In this document: positions 15,273 through 24,261 of the stretch, one piece after another
Position numbering within the stretch: the first letter of the stretch is position 1
How the letters are laid out: the number at the start of each line of letters is the position of its first letter
Assembly (NCBI GenBank): GCA_905235515.1
Contig: CAJOLV010000009.1
Span: forward strand, 1 to 63,879
DNA from: an uncultured Bacilli bacterium
GTDB taxonomy: Bacteria; Bacillota_I; Bacilli_A; RFN20; CAG-826
Length of the DNA: 63,879 nucleotides
Direction of reading: 5' to 3'
Program-made: the position numbers and the translations under genes
Notes under the pieces: generated by a model
Seen by the model: the letters and a program-made list of their open reading frames with translations, nothing else
What the model was told of the DNA's origin: nothing
The model's database searches: none

Positions 15273-17861
15273 TTAATTATTTTTAAATTCTTCATTCTTT
15301 TTGATAACAATTAATAAAACCGTTAATAAAGAGACAGAAGAAATTAAGATACTAGCGGATAAAATTGATCCACCGCAACCTTTCTTTTCTGGTTGTTCTG
15401 GTTCTGGTTCAGGTTGTGGCTCTGGTTCTGGATCAACTGGGTCAATAGGATCGACTGGGTCTACAGGGTCAACAGGTGTTGTTTCGCTGTCTTTCCAACT
15501 AGCCACTAGTGTTAAATCGCTATTAACATCGATGATTTGACCAACTTGATATTGTTCACTACCGATTAACCAGCAATCAAATTCTTGTCCCTCAGGAGCG
15601 ATAAATGTACAAGATGGTAAGGTATAATCACCTTCTACATCAGTAACATCTGCCATTTCACCTGTTCCACCATTAGAGTCAAAACTAATTGTGTAAGAAT
15701 CTTCTATGACTGAAATTTTCTTCCATTTAGCAAATACTTCAGTATCACTGACAATATCTACTTTATCCCCCGCAGCGTATAATTCATTTTTAATAATCCA
15801 ACAATCAAATTCTTTACCTTCGGGTGCAATAAATGTACAAGTAGGTAAAGTGAGTTGTTCTCCTTCATTTACCTCAACATTTTCCATTGTGCCTGCTCCA
15901 CCATTGGAGTTAAAGGTGACTGTGAAAACAGCAATTTTCCATTGCGCAGTAATTGTCACATCCGCTGTAACAGCGATTTTATCACCAGGTTGTTTTATTT
16001 CTTCATCGCTACCGACTTTCCAACCGGCAAACGCTTTACCTTCCGGAGCGGTAAAACCACATTGTGGTAAAGAATATTCTCCTTTAATTGCCACATTAGT
16101 CATAGAACCACTACCACCATTAGAGGCAAAAGTTACTGTGAATGTTTCATATTCATCCACTAATGCACTGAAGGATGTTGATATTTCATTACTTGCGGTA
16201 ACGCCTTTGCGATACCATTCGTTAGAAAATTCTTGATTGTATTGTAAATCAGTAGATTTATTAACGATTTGTTGAGCATCACTATCTAAAGCGAGATATT
16301 CATTCACGATTTGTTGTTTAGTTTCTTCACTTGCTTTAGCGTAGTTAAATTCATTATCTGGTGAACGTAAAGCACTATAGTAATGTTTCAAGAATTTATA
16401 GGCATTATAGATTGGTGTTTCATCAACTGTTGTGACATCTTCCTTTGGAAGTTTATATTTTAAACCATTAGAGTCGTTATCAATATGAGTGCTAGCGATA
16501 TATTGGTCAAAATAATACATATGAGCGACATCTTGTAAACCTTCACCACATTGTTGACTGGTGGTATCGATATCAAATGATGGATATGATTCATAATTAG
16601 TGATTAATTCATCGAAATAGCTAGATGCCCATTGGTCTGAATAAACATCCGCTAAAGCGAGTTGAATAGTTTTACCTAAATATTCACTCAAATTGATATA
16701 ATGTCTGACCATCGTCACAGTGTTAAAGCCTAAATATTGGCTCTTTTCATCACCATTTAAATTAAATGTTCTTAAGTCGGCCCACGCTAAGTCTTCTTGA
16801 GTTTCAGCATCGATAACATGTAAAGAAGCAGATTTACCAGCCATTTTGATACTAACTAGGCCTGTTCCACCTAATACAAATGGACGAGATTTAAATCTAT
16901 AAATAGGATTGTCACTAGCGACATATCCTTGTCCGTTTTCTCTATAACCACGGAAGAAGGAAGAACCAGTTTTATTAAATGGCATCGTACTATAATCCGC
17001 ACCACTACGATATTCATAAATGGATAAAAGTTCATCTGGATAGCGGTCTAAAACTTCAAAATTATCGTAATTAACATCTAGATACCAATGGTTTAAGAAG
17101 TTAGTTTTGCTATCAAAATTCTCATCGATATTAGAAGCAGTCTTTAAAAAGACCTTCTTTAAATCCGCGTTAGCTAAATAATGGCCAAAAATATTCCTTG
17201 GATTATAATCGTTAACTTCTACTAATTGGATGTGGTTGAGATAGTATCTCATCGCATCACCAACTTGTTCTTCTGTTTGGTTAACATGCAAATAACCAAA
17301 ATTATGGAAACCATAATCCGCTCCTGGCCTTTGATCAATTAAATTGATATACATATCAAAACCATTTTCCTGGTCTAATAAAGCATATTGTTCATCAGGA
17401 ATCTTAAAATATCTTAAAAGCATTGGGTTACCACTGAAAGTATCGTTTTCCATTGTGAAAGTATATGAACCACAATGTATTTCTAAAGTTGGTTTATTTT
17501 CTAATCCATTATTTGCGCCACCCCAAGTGAAATAAATATATTGGGTATATTGTGTCCAAGTTTTTAAAGTAAGAGTTCCTTGCCAATCTCCTTTTGTTTC
17601 ACCTCTAAAAAATGTATCTAAAGCATTAAAATGATGATTTTCATCCCAGAATGTCGCATTTTTGTCAGCAAAATCACCAGCGTCATCAGTCCAATTTGTA
17701 AATGCACTAGAGTTCATTTCAATATAAGTAACAGGATCTACTGCTTTTGCTTCTTTGAGATTAGATTTTGCGCTTGAAGCATACCCGATAGCAAGCACAC
17801 CAGCAATTAATGTTAAAGGAATTAATGTCATTTTTTTCATAATTTGTAAACCTACTTTCAT
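15273..17861 (-). CDS. Large cell-surface protein with three InlB-type B-repeats
   Basis: The protein has up to 862 residues. The likelier start is the ATG at 17840 (MKKMTLIPLTLIAG..., preceded by AGGT), seven codons after the one at 17861 that overlaps the upstream stop. Order: signal peptide, the same N-terminal domain and beta-sandwich module as 13334-15190 (about 40-430), a helical region (about 470-560), and three ~70-residue Listeria-Bacteroides (Flg_new) repeats (about 575-780; each TVTF-N-SNGG ... GW/CW ... AxWK). A (PVDP)n/(PEPE)n spacer, KKGCGGS, a transmembrane helix and KKNEEFKNN complete it. The spacer should hold the binding part away from the cell. Role inferred: fructan capture. 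Confidence 0.75.
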   Translation of the reverse strand: MKVGLQIMKKMTLIPLTLIAGVLAIGYASSAKSNLKEAKAVDPVTYIEMNSSAFTNWTDDAGDFADKNATFWDENHHFNALDTFFRGETKGDWQGTLTLKTWTQYTQYIYFTWGGANNGLENKPTLEIHCGSYTFTMENDTFSGNPMLLRYFKIPDEQYALLDQENGFDMYINLIDQRPGADYGFHNFGYLHVNQTEEQVGDAMRYYLNHIQLVEVNDYNPRNIFGHYLANADLKKVFLKTASNIDENFDSKTNFLNHWYLDVNYDNFEVLDRYPDELLSIYEYRSGADYSTMPFNKTGSSFFRGYRENGQGYVASDNPIYRFKSRPFVLGGTGLVSIKMAGKSASLHVIDAETQEDLAWADLRTFNLNGDEKSQYLGFNTVTMVRHYINLSEYLGKTIQLALADVYSDQWASSYFDELITNYESYPSFDIDTTSQQCGEGLQDVAHMYYFDQYIASTHIDNDSNGLKYKLPKEDVTTVDETPIYNAYKFLKHYYSALRSPDNEFNYAKASEETKQQIVNEYLALDSDAQQIVNKSTDLQYNQEFSNEWYRKGVTASNEISTSFSALVDEYETFTVTFASNGGSGSMTNVAIKGEYSLPQCGFTAPEGKAFAGWKVGSDEEIKQPGDKIAVTADVTITAQWKIAVFTVTFNSNGGAGTMENVEVNEGEQLTLPTCTFIAPEGKEFDCWIIKNELYAAGDKVDIVSDTEVFAKWKKISVIEDSYTISFDSNGGTGEMADVTDVEGDYTLPSCTFIAPEGQEFDCWLIGSEQYQVGQIIDVNSDLTLVASWKDSETTPVDPVDPVDPIDPVDPEPEPQPEPEPEQPEKKGCGGSILSASILISSVSLLTVLLIVIKKNEEFKNN
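15391..15476. repeat. Low-complexity tandem repeat coding the PVDP/PEPE spacer
   Basis: Short degenerate units (ACTGGGTCA-like and GGTTCTGGT-like on the plus strand) encode the PVDP and PEPEP repeats of the 15273-17861 protein. Such tracts can change length by slippage. The glycine/serine-rich frame on the plus strand is only its antisense. Confidence 0.7.
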
Positions 17862-19186
17862 AAATATTTATATAAGACTACTTTCTTTGCTTTAACCGTT
17901 AAGTCTAATAAGTCATCATCTTCATCTGGATAGATAAGAGAAGTTAAGCTTTTCCCATCTACAAAGATTTCAATAGAGAATTCATCTAAAACTAGATATA
18001 TTTCGTGGCGTTGATTTTTAATATATGGCATTCTTCTAATACCATTTAATGAATCGGAATCAGTCTCATTACCCTTAATCTCTTCCCCAGATAAAGAACG
18101 ATCAAAAACCCATTCATTCCCTCTTAATTTGAAAGAAGTTTGATGTTTTTGACCCTTTCTAATCATTAATAAGAATGATTCTAAATCATCAATTTCTAAT
18201 TTATAAAATCCCACTTTGATATGTTCACAATAATGATTATCAATGATATGTTCTTCCACTTCACCTTTTGGCAAAACAGGAGTTTGATATAAATCATTAT
18301 TTCTAATTTCTAATTTTCTTGGGATTGTTAAGCTACCAGCAAAACCATATTTTTCACTCGGGTTATTTCTATCCCACATATTCATCCAAGCAATTAAGAT
18401 GTCATCGCTTAAAAACACTTGTGGAGCGTAGAAATCAAAGCCATAGTCAAGCATGTCTATTAAATGGGCTTTAAATTTATCGTCTTTAAATTCACCTAAA
18501 CGGTATAAACATGAATGAATGTTATGGTGATTATATCCTTGAAGAGGGTGGAATTGTTCAGAATTAATTAACAATCCTAAATCTTTAATATAATCGACAC
18601 ATTCAATCATTTTTCCTTCACTATCGTTATCTAAAATATAGTCAACATATTCCCAATGGATTAAATCTTTAGATTTATATTTTAAGATATTACCAGTACT
18701 ACCAATTCTTCTCGCGGCGATCAGCATGATAAATTCATCCTCTTCTTGATAGACCATTGGATCACGGAAATCATTAGGAGCGAATTCTTTTGGTAAATTA
18801 TCTTTATCAATTATTAATCCCACTTTTGTGAAATTAATGCCATCTTCACTATAGGCGAGACATTGTTGTTGAATAATCTTTTCATTATCTTCATTATAAA
18901 TGAAGCCTGTATAAATGATATAAAGATGATTATTAAAGATGATTGATGAGCCAGAGAAGCACCCATCTTTATCAAATTCATCACCAGGAGTTAACGCTAT
19001 CGGGAGATGTTCCCAATGTAACAAATCTTCACTAACAACGTGTCCCCAATGCATCGGACCCCACGATAAACCATAAGGATGGTATTGATAAAAGACATGG
19101 TATTTACCTTTAAATTTAATGACACCGTTAGGGTCATTAATCCATCCTTTAGTTGGGCTAATATGATATAAGGGTCTCTTTTCCAT
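17858..19186 (-). CDS. Cytoplasmic GH32 beta-fructosidase / sucrose-6-phosphate hydrolase-like
   Basis: This 442-residue protein has no signal peptide. Catalytic motifs are WINDPNG with nucleophile Asp18, FRDP (transition-state stabiliser), and the E-C motif in KMIECVDYI with the acid/base Glu. A C-terminal beta-sandwich completes the fold. Length and lack of a signal match intracellular sucrases that cleave imported sucrose or short fructo-oligosaccharides. An ABC importer rather than a PTS is encoded here, so unphosphorylated oligosaccharides are the likelier substrate. Its stop overlaps the next gene by 4 bp, and 4 bp separate it from the upstream lipoprotein gene. Confidence 0.93.
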   Translation of the reverse strand: MEKRPLYHISPTKGWINDPNGVIKFKGKYHVFYQYHPYGLSWGPMHWGHVVSEDLLHWEHLPIALTPGDEFDKDGCFSGSSIIFNNHLYIIYTGFIYNEDNEKIIQQQCLAYSEDGINFTKVGLIIDKDNLPKEFAPNDFRDPMVYQEEDEFIMLIAARRIGSTGNILKYKSKDLIHWEYVDYILDNDSEGKMIECVDYIKDLGLLINSEQFHPLQGYNHHNIHSCLYRLGEFKDDKFKAHLIDMLDYGFDFYAPQVFLSDDILIAWMNMWDRNNPSEKYGFAGSLTIPRKLEIRNNDLYQTPVLPKGEVEEHIIDNHYCEHIKVGFYKLEIDDLESFLLMIRKGQKHQTSFKLRGNEWVFDRSLSGEEIKGNETDSDSLNGIRRMPYIKNQRHEIYLVLDEFSIEIFVDGKSLTSLIYPDEDDDLLDLTVKAKKVVLYKYL

Positions 19187-19190
19187 TATT

Positions 19191-21680
19191 TTATAAGGCC
19201 TCGGCTAATGTATAACTACTTGGGATTAAATCAGCATTTTCATAATAGGTGATGAAATCATCAACAAAGACCAAGCCCCAATCATCAATAGCGTTATCAA
19301 CGATTCTAATCTTGATATTTTTACCAATATGGGCAGATAAATCAGCTTTATATGTCACCATATTGGCAGCGTAAATGTCATCCGCTGCTAAATCTCTTGG
19401 GGAACCTGTGTAGTAATAATTTTTACTGATTTCTTTGAATTTTTGATTATAGGTAGTTAATAAAACTTCTTCTGTATCAGCGTCGATAAATTCGATATGA
19501 CATTTATTCTTATCTTTGCCACCACCTAAACGGTAAGTGACAAATCCACTACCACCAAGGACAAAGCTAGAGGAAGTTAAGCTACCTGTTCTATCTTCAC
19601 CAGCAACCCATCCATTTAAGAAATAAGAGCCAGCTTTGTTATATAAGTAGCATTCATTCCACCATGTATAGTCTCTAGAGATACCTAAGATTGGCTCTTC
19701 ACTATGAGAAGCAGTCCAACCTGTTAAATCACCAGTTTCAAATGTGCCATTTAAGACTTGGTTGACTGAAGCGAATTCACGATAGGCTAAAGTATTTGGA
19801 TTTAAGATTGCGGCACTATCGATTGTGTCAACGCTTTCATAATAGGTAATAAAGCTATCAACGCAGACTAAGCCCCAATTACTAGTAGCGTTATCAACAA
19901 CTTGAAGTTTAACTTCTTGACCTAATAAACTTGTTAAGTCAGCTTTATATAACACCATGTTCATTAAAAATGAACCATGACCGACTAAGCCAATATTCAA
20001 GTCATTGAACATGAAGTTGGTAAATCTTAATAATTCCTCATTTGTGGAAGCATCGAGAACAGAAATATAAATAGATAATGGGTCTCTGCCACCAGACATT
20101 CTAAATGTCATATAGCCACATCCACCGACAGTGAAACTATCAGATGTTAATGTACCAGTGCCACTTTCATATAATTCACCAGAATAGAAATATGCTCCTC
20201 TTTTATTAAATGTTAAAAAAGCATTATTCCACCAATAGGATTTAGAAGAGATTTCACCCATTGGGGCACCACCATTATATTGAGTGGTCCAACCTGTTAA
20301 ATCACCAGTTTCAAATGTACCATTTTTTACTTGATATTCATTATCTATTTCTCTTTCATAAGAGGAATCAATATCAATGCGATAATATTCTTTATCAGCC
20401 CAATACGGAGTGGATTCATAATATGTTTCAAAACTATCAAATGTCATCGCTCCTAAATCATCAGTGCTAGTATTATTATCGACGATTTCTAGATACATAT
20501 TATCACCGACATAGTCGCCTAAATCGATGTAATATTGAATCATATTCAATAAGTGCATCTTCATTGGAACAAATGGGAATTGTTCATTTTTGTATTGTTG
20601 ATTGCTCACTCTGGTGATTTCAATTGGTTCACCATCGTTAACGGACATAAAGCGGATATATGTCGCTCCTTGATCAGCGCAGCCACCTAATTTAAAGGAG
20701 ATATAGCCTTTACCACCTAATTTAAAGACTGATGAACGTAAGACACCAGTGCCTGATGGATTAAAATGACCATAATGATAATTACCATCACGGTTATAGG
20801 TAATATTTTCATTCCACCATGTCGATTCATTATTGACACCTTCATGCGAGAAAGCATCACCTTCAACAATTGTCCAACCACCTAAAGACCCAATTTCAAA
20901 ATCTGGATTTTTAATATGGTATTCATCTTTTGCTTCAACATCTTCAATATATTGACGAGTTTTGATGAAATATTGACCTTCAGTTTGAGGTAAAGCATCG
21001 CTACCAATGCGGATATCATCAACACTTAAATAGCCATAATAGACATCAGTGTCGTTATCAACAATACGGATATAGCATTCTTTATTTTTATATTCACTTA
21101 AATCAATGGTATATTCACAGAAGTTATCAGTATGATACACCCCATTAGCGTATTTACTAGAATCAACATAATCTTCGGTGTGTTCTAAAAAATATTCATT
21201 AGTTTGGCGGGCAATCATTTGCTCAGTTTCTGCTAAATAGATACCGACATAACAGACTTCTTGTTCATTTTTATATTCAGCAAATTCACCTTTACCTTTG
21301 GTAATTGCCCCACCAGCGAGCTTCATAGAAACCATGCCATCTGCTGGTAAATAGAAATTATTGCTTCTAATCGCTCCGACTCTGCCATGGGAGTGTTTTA
21401 AATCAAAACCTTTACCGGATAAATACCAATTACCGGTTGGATTGATATCGATTAAATTATGTTTGTTATCATCTTCAAAATAGAAATTCTTCTTTGAAGA
21501 AACACTATCATCAGTGTAGGCATCACCATATTCAACAGTCCAACCTGATAAATCAGTGCTTTCAAAACCACCATTGATGACATTTCTAACCACTTCTGTT
21601 TCTTCTGTGATTTCGATAGAACAAGCTGAGAGTGAGAGACCTAAAGCTAAAACGAATAATAAATTAAATCTAGTTTTCAT
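19191..21680 (-). CDS. Lipoprotein with four tandem beta-sandwich-like modules
   Basis: The protein has 829 residues. The signal (MKTRFNLLFVLALGLSLSAC, Cys20) is followed by four repeats of ~170-200 residues, at about 33-240, 255-440, 450-625 and 640-829. Each contains NG-x-FE(T/S)-x-DL-x-GWT at the start, a WW-N segment, TGTLTSSSF-like and LGG-x-G-[YF]-[IV]-[ST]-[FY]-[RK]-[LM]-[GS]-GG strands, a V-YY/KADL-S segment, VDN-AT/D and F-[DE]-[ST]-F-x-TYYE at the end. The pattern is typical of jelly-roll carbohydrate-binding modules. It sits 1 bp from the secreted GH32 gene, so I infer a surface fructan-binding protein acting with it. I cannot name a CBM family. Confidence 0.75.
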   Translation of the reverse strand: MKTRFNLLFVLALGLSLSACSIEITEETEVVRNVINGGFESTDLSGWTVEYGDAYTDDSVSSKKNFYFEDDNKHNLIDINPTGNWYLSGKGFDLKHSHGRVGAIRSNNFYLPADGMVSMKLAGGAITKGKGEFAEYKNEQEVCYVGIYLAETEQMIARQTNEYFLEHTEDYVDSSKYANGVYHTDNFCEYTIDLSEYKNKECYIRIVDNDTDVYYGYLSVDDIRIGSDALPQTEGQYFIKTRQYIEDVEAKDEYHIKNPDFEIGSLGGWTIVEGDAFSHEGVNNESTWWNENITYNRDGNYHYGHFNPSGTGVLRSSVFKLGGKGYISFKLGGCADQGATYIRFMSVNDGEPIEITRVSNQQYKNEQFPFVPMKMHLLNMIQYYIDLGDYVGDNMYLEIVDNNTSTDDLGAMTFDSFETYYESTPYWADKEYYRIDIDSSYEREIDNEYQVKNGTFETGDLTGWTTQYNGGAPMGEISSKSYWWNNAFLTFNKRGAYFYSGELYESGTGTLTSDSFTVGGCGYMTFRMSGGRDPLSIYISVLDASTNEELLRFTNFMFNDLNIGLVGHGSFLMNMVLYKADLTSLLGQEVKLQVVDNATSNWGLVCVDSFITYYESVDTIDSAAILNPNTLAYREFASVNQVLNGTFETGDLTGWTASHSEEPILGISRDYTWWNECYLYNKAGSYFLNGWVAGEDRTGSLTSSSFVLGGSGFVTYRLGGGKDKNKCHIEFIDADTEEVLLTTYNQKFKEISKNYYYTGSPRDLAADDIYAANMVTYKADLSAHIGKNIKIRIVDNAIDDWGLVFVDDFITYYENADLIPSSYTLAEAL

Positions 21681-21681
21681 A

Positions 21682-24255
21682 TTAGATAGCCTCCGTTAAA
21701 TTGCCAACGTTTCCATAATAGGCTGGCTCCACTTCATCTTTAAAGCAGCCTTTCATTTGGGTAATCTTAAATTTTTGGAAACGAATGCCACTATTATTGT
21801 CAAATAATGAGATGTAGTCGGAATCACCATATTTTGGATAAATTCTAGTCGTAATTGTCGCGATATCATTGATATAGATTTCTAATTGTGAGCGATCAAC
21901 ATAGATTGTCACATCATAAGTAGCGCCACCGACTGGCGCGTGCCAAGTCTCGGATTTATCAACATAATCTAATAAAGTAGATTGTAATCTATTGACATAA
22001 ACATCATGTCCAGTAAAGACAATCTTAGTTCTTTCTGTTCCAATAATATTTTCTGTTGGGTTATATCTCACATAGATTCCACCATCATATTCACCAGCGC
22101 TTGGGGATAAGGTGAAACTGGCTTTGATTTCATACATATCACTACGGATATCTTTGATATTTTCTTTTAATTCATCAGCGGTTAATCCACTACCTTCGTA
22201 TTCATATAAAACTTCTTTATATAAAGTAGATACTGCTTCGACTGGTCTTCTAATCACATCGACGAGGTTATCAGCTAAATAGATTTCCACAGGGAAAGCG
22301 AGGTTATGAGCCCAACCAGCAATCTTGTTTTGGTCTGTACCAGCAGATTTACCTTGGGCCAAGGAGATGATGACACTATGACCTTTTTCATAATCAGTGA
22401 TACCATTAGCTCTTTCTTCATCAGTTAAATAACAGAAACCAGTTTGACCAGTATATATACCTTTACCATGATCAAATAATCTCGGTCTTGGATCATCTGG
22501 GATAAATCTACATGTATCTTTATTAAAGGTACCAATCCAATAATATGTATCAACGACATAACCATCCACCGTATATTGTGGAGAATCCATAAAGATATAT
22601 TTAGTCACTGAGCCATCTTCAGTGGAGATTGGTAGCATAATACAACATTCCCAGTGTTTACCTTGTTCTGGATATAATTGATAATCACATTCAAATGTGA
22701 AACCTAAATATTCCCAGTTTCTCATATCTGTGGATCTAAACATATTAGTGGAACCACCATGAGATTGATCCCAGTCATCAGCGACAGAGGTGGAAACCAT
22801 CATGTAATAATATGGTTCATCATACCAAATGAACGGGTCTCTAAATTCTTCAATTTTGCCTTGGGAGTGGTCGCTTGGTTGCACTAAGGTGTTCACTTCT
22901 TCAACTGTCCAATCGGTGAGATATGGATCATCTGGGTCAACACAATGTGCATATAAGACTGATTGATGGGAGAAACGAGATGTTTCAACCCAATCAACAT
23001 AGTTGGTACCAGCAGTCACAGTTAACCAAGGGGTACCATCTGGACCAATGACTGAGCCACCTGTCCAAGCACCTTCTGGACACGCTGGTTGTTGTGGCGC
23101 AACGGCGTCTTTAACATATATCCAGTGCACCATGTCTCTTGAACAAATATGGGCCCATCTAATTTGTGACCAATATGGTCCAATTGGGTTATGTTGATAG
23201 AAAACATGGAACATCCCTTTATAGTAAATAGGAGCGTGTGGTTCATTCATCCACACTGCTGGTGGGATACCGTGATATTGTGGACGATATCTATCACCAC
23301 TATAGACGGAAGTATCTAATTGCACTTCACTAAATGGTAATTCTGGGCATTTACCATCCACTGCATATTGATTGAATAAATGTTTTAAATCTTTTGGTGT
23401 GAAAGAATCGTGATAGATTTCCACTTCATCCACTAAAGCGGATGGAGATTGTCTTGGAATACCAAATTCATATATTGGTGAACAATAATAACCAAAATAT
23501 AATGGCTCATCACTTGGGATGATTTCAGTATTCATTAAATCTGGAATAATTGCTTCATAGCTGACTTTGCCGTTAAATGTTAAACAAATATAGCCTTTTT
23601 CCCCATCAAATGTCGCAGCGATATGGCTCCATTCATATAATGGGAGAGTATTAATTGGGTCATAATACCCGACAAAGACATCTTGACCAGTTTCCGTATT
23701 ATGGAGATTCATTTGTAATCCCCACATGCCTAATCTAGCGTAACCAAATAGGAATCCTTCGTCATTTTCCATATGACCCCAGTCAAATAGAGCGGTCATA
23801 CGTGGATGGCCTTTACAAGCATATTCGTTGCCATATCTATTGAGGTTTTCAAATCCTCTTGGAGCGACCCAAGTGGAGAAAGTTAATTTATTTGTTGGTG
23901 CTTCATAATCATTAATACGGATATTTGTGGAGAAACCATCCATATATAATGATTTATTATGGACACCTTGTTTTAATAAAGGATCATTTGGTTTTTTAAA
24001 AATAATATCTTTATTGTTTTCGTTGAAAACATAATTAACTAAGTAAGTACTTCCACTAGCGTTATCTTTGGTGTAACTACCAGTGACATCATCAAAAGAG
24101 AAAGACAAAGCCGCTTCTTTATTAAACGCATATTCACCAGGTACTTCTGGTTTATTAGAATCGTCATGAATTTCTTCTTTTAAAGAGCAACCTGTTAAAG
24201 ATAGAAAACTGATAAACGATAAAATAGTGATAATACGAGATTGTTTCATATTCAT
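21682..24255 (-). CDS. Secreted GH32 lipoprotein with LamG-like domain and Glu in the nucleophile position
   Basis: The protein has up to 857 residues. The second Met (24249) is the better start because GGGGGG lies 7 nt before it. Lipobox SLTGC. A LamG/concanavalin-like domain (about 45-300) is followed by a five-bladed GH32 domain (about 325-640) and a C-terminal sandwich. The retained motifs are EFRDPFIWYDE and the acid/base WECCIMLP. The usual WMNDPNG is WMNEPHAP, so residue 338 (codon 23244-23242, GAA) is Glu instead of the nucleophilic Asp. Surrounding aromatic residues are intact, which suggests a distinct subfamily rather than a dead enzyme. It probably degrades extracellular fructan. 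Confidence 0.88.
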   Translation of the reverse strand: MNMKQSRIITILSFISFLSLTGCSLKEEIHDDSNKPEVPGEYAFNKEAALSFSFDDVTGSYTKDNASGSTYLVNYVFNENNKDIIFKKPNDPLLKQGVHNKSLYMDGFSTNIRINDYEAPTNKLTFSTWVAPRGFENLNRYGNEYACKGHPRMTALFDWGHMENDEGFLFGYARLGMWGLQMNLHNTETGQDVFVGYYDPINTLPLYEWSHIAATFDGEKGYICLTFNGKVSYEAIIPDLMNTEIIPSDEPLYFGYYCSPIYEFGIPRQSPSALVDEVEIYHDSFTPKDLKHLFNQYAVDGKCPELPFSEVQLDTSVYSGDRYRPQYHGIPPAVWMNEPHAPIYYKGMFHVFYQHNPIGPYWSQIRWAHICSRDMVHWIYVKDAVAPQQPACPEGAWTGGSVIGPDGTPWLTVTAGTNYVDWVETSRFSHQSVLYAHCVDPDDPYLTDWTVEEVNTLVQPSDHSQGKIEEFRDPFIWYDEPYYYMMVSTSVADDWDQSHGGSTNMFRSTDMRNWEYLGFTFECDYQLYPEQGKHWECCIMLPISTEDGSVTKYIFMDSPQYTVDGYVVDTYYWIGTFNKDTCRFIPDDPRPRLFDHGKGIYTGQTGFCYLTDEERANGITDYEKGHSVIISLAQGKSAGTDQNKIAGWAHNLAFPVEIYLADNLVDVIRRPVEAVSTLYKEVLYEYEGSGLTADELKENIKDIRSDMYEIKASFTLSPSAGEYDGGIYVRYNPTENIIGTERTKIVFTGHDVYVNRLQSTLLDYVDKSETWHAPVGGATYDVTIYVDRSQLEIYINDIATITTRIYPKYGDSDYISLFDNNSGIRFQKFKITQMKGCFKDEVEPAYYGNVGNLTEAI

Positions 24256-24261
24256 TCCCCC

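Noticed and set aside
15301..15540. Plus-strand Gly/Ser-rich ORF
   Set aside because: It is antisense to the PVDP/PEPE spacer and membrane anchor of the 15273-17861 protein.
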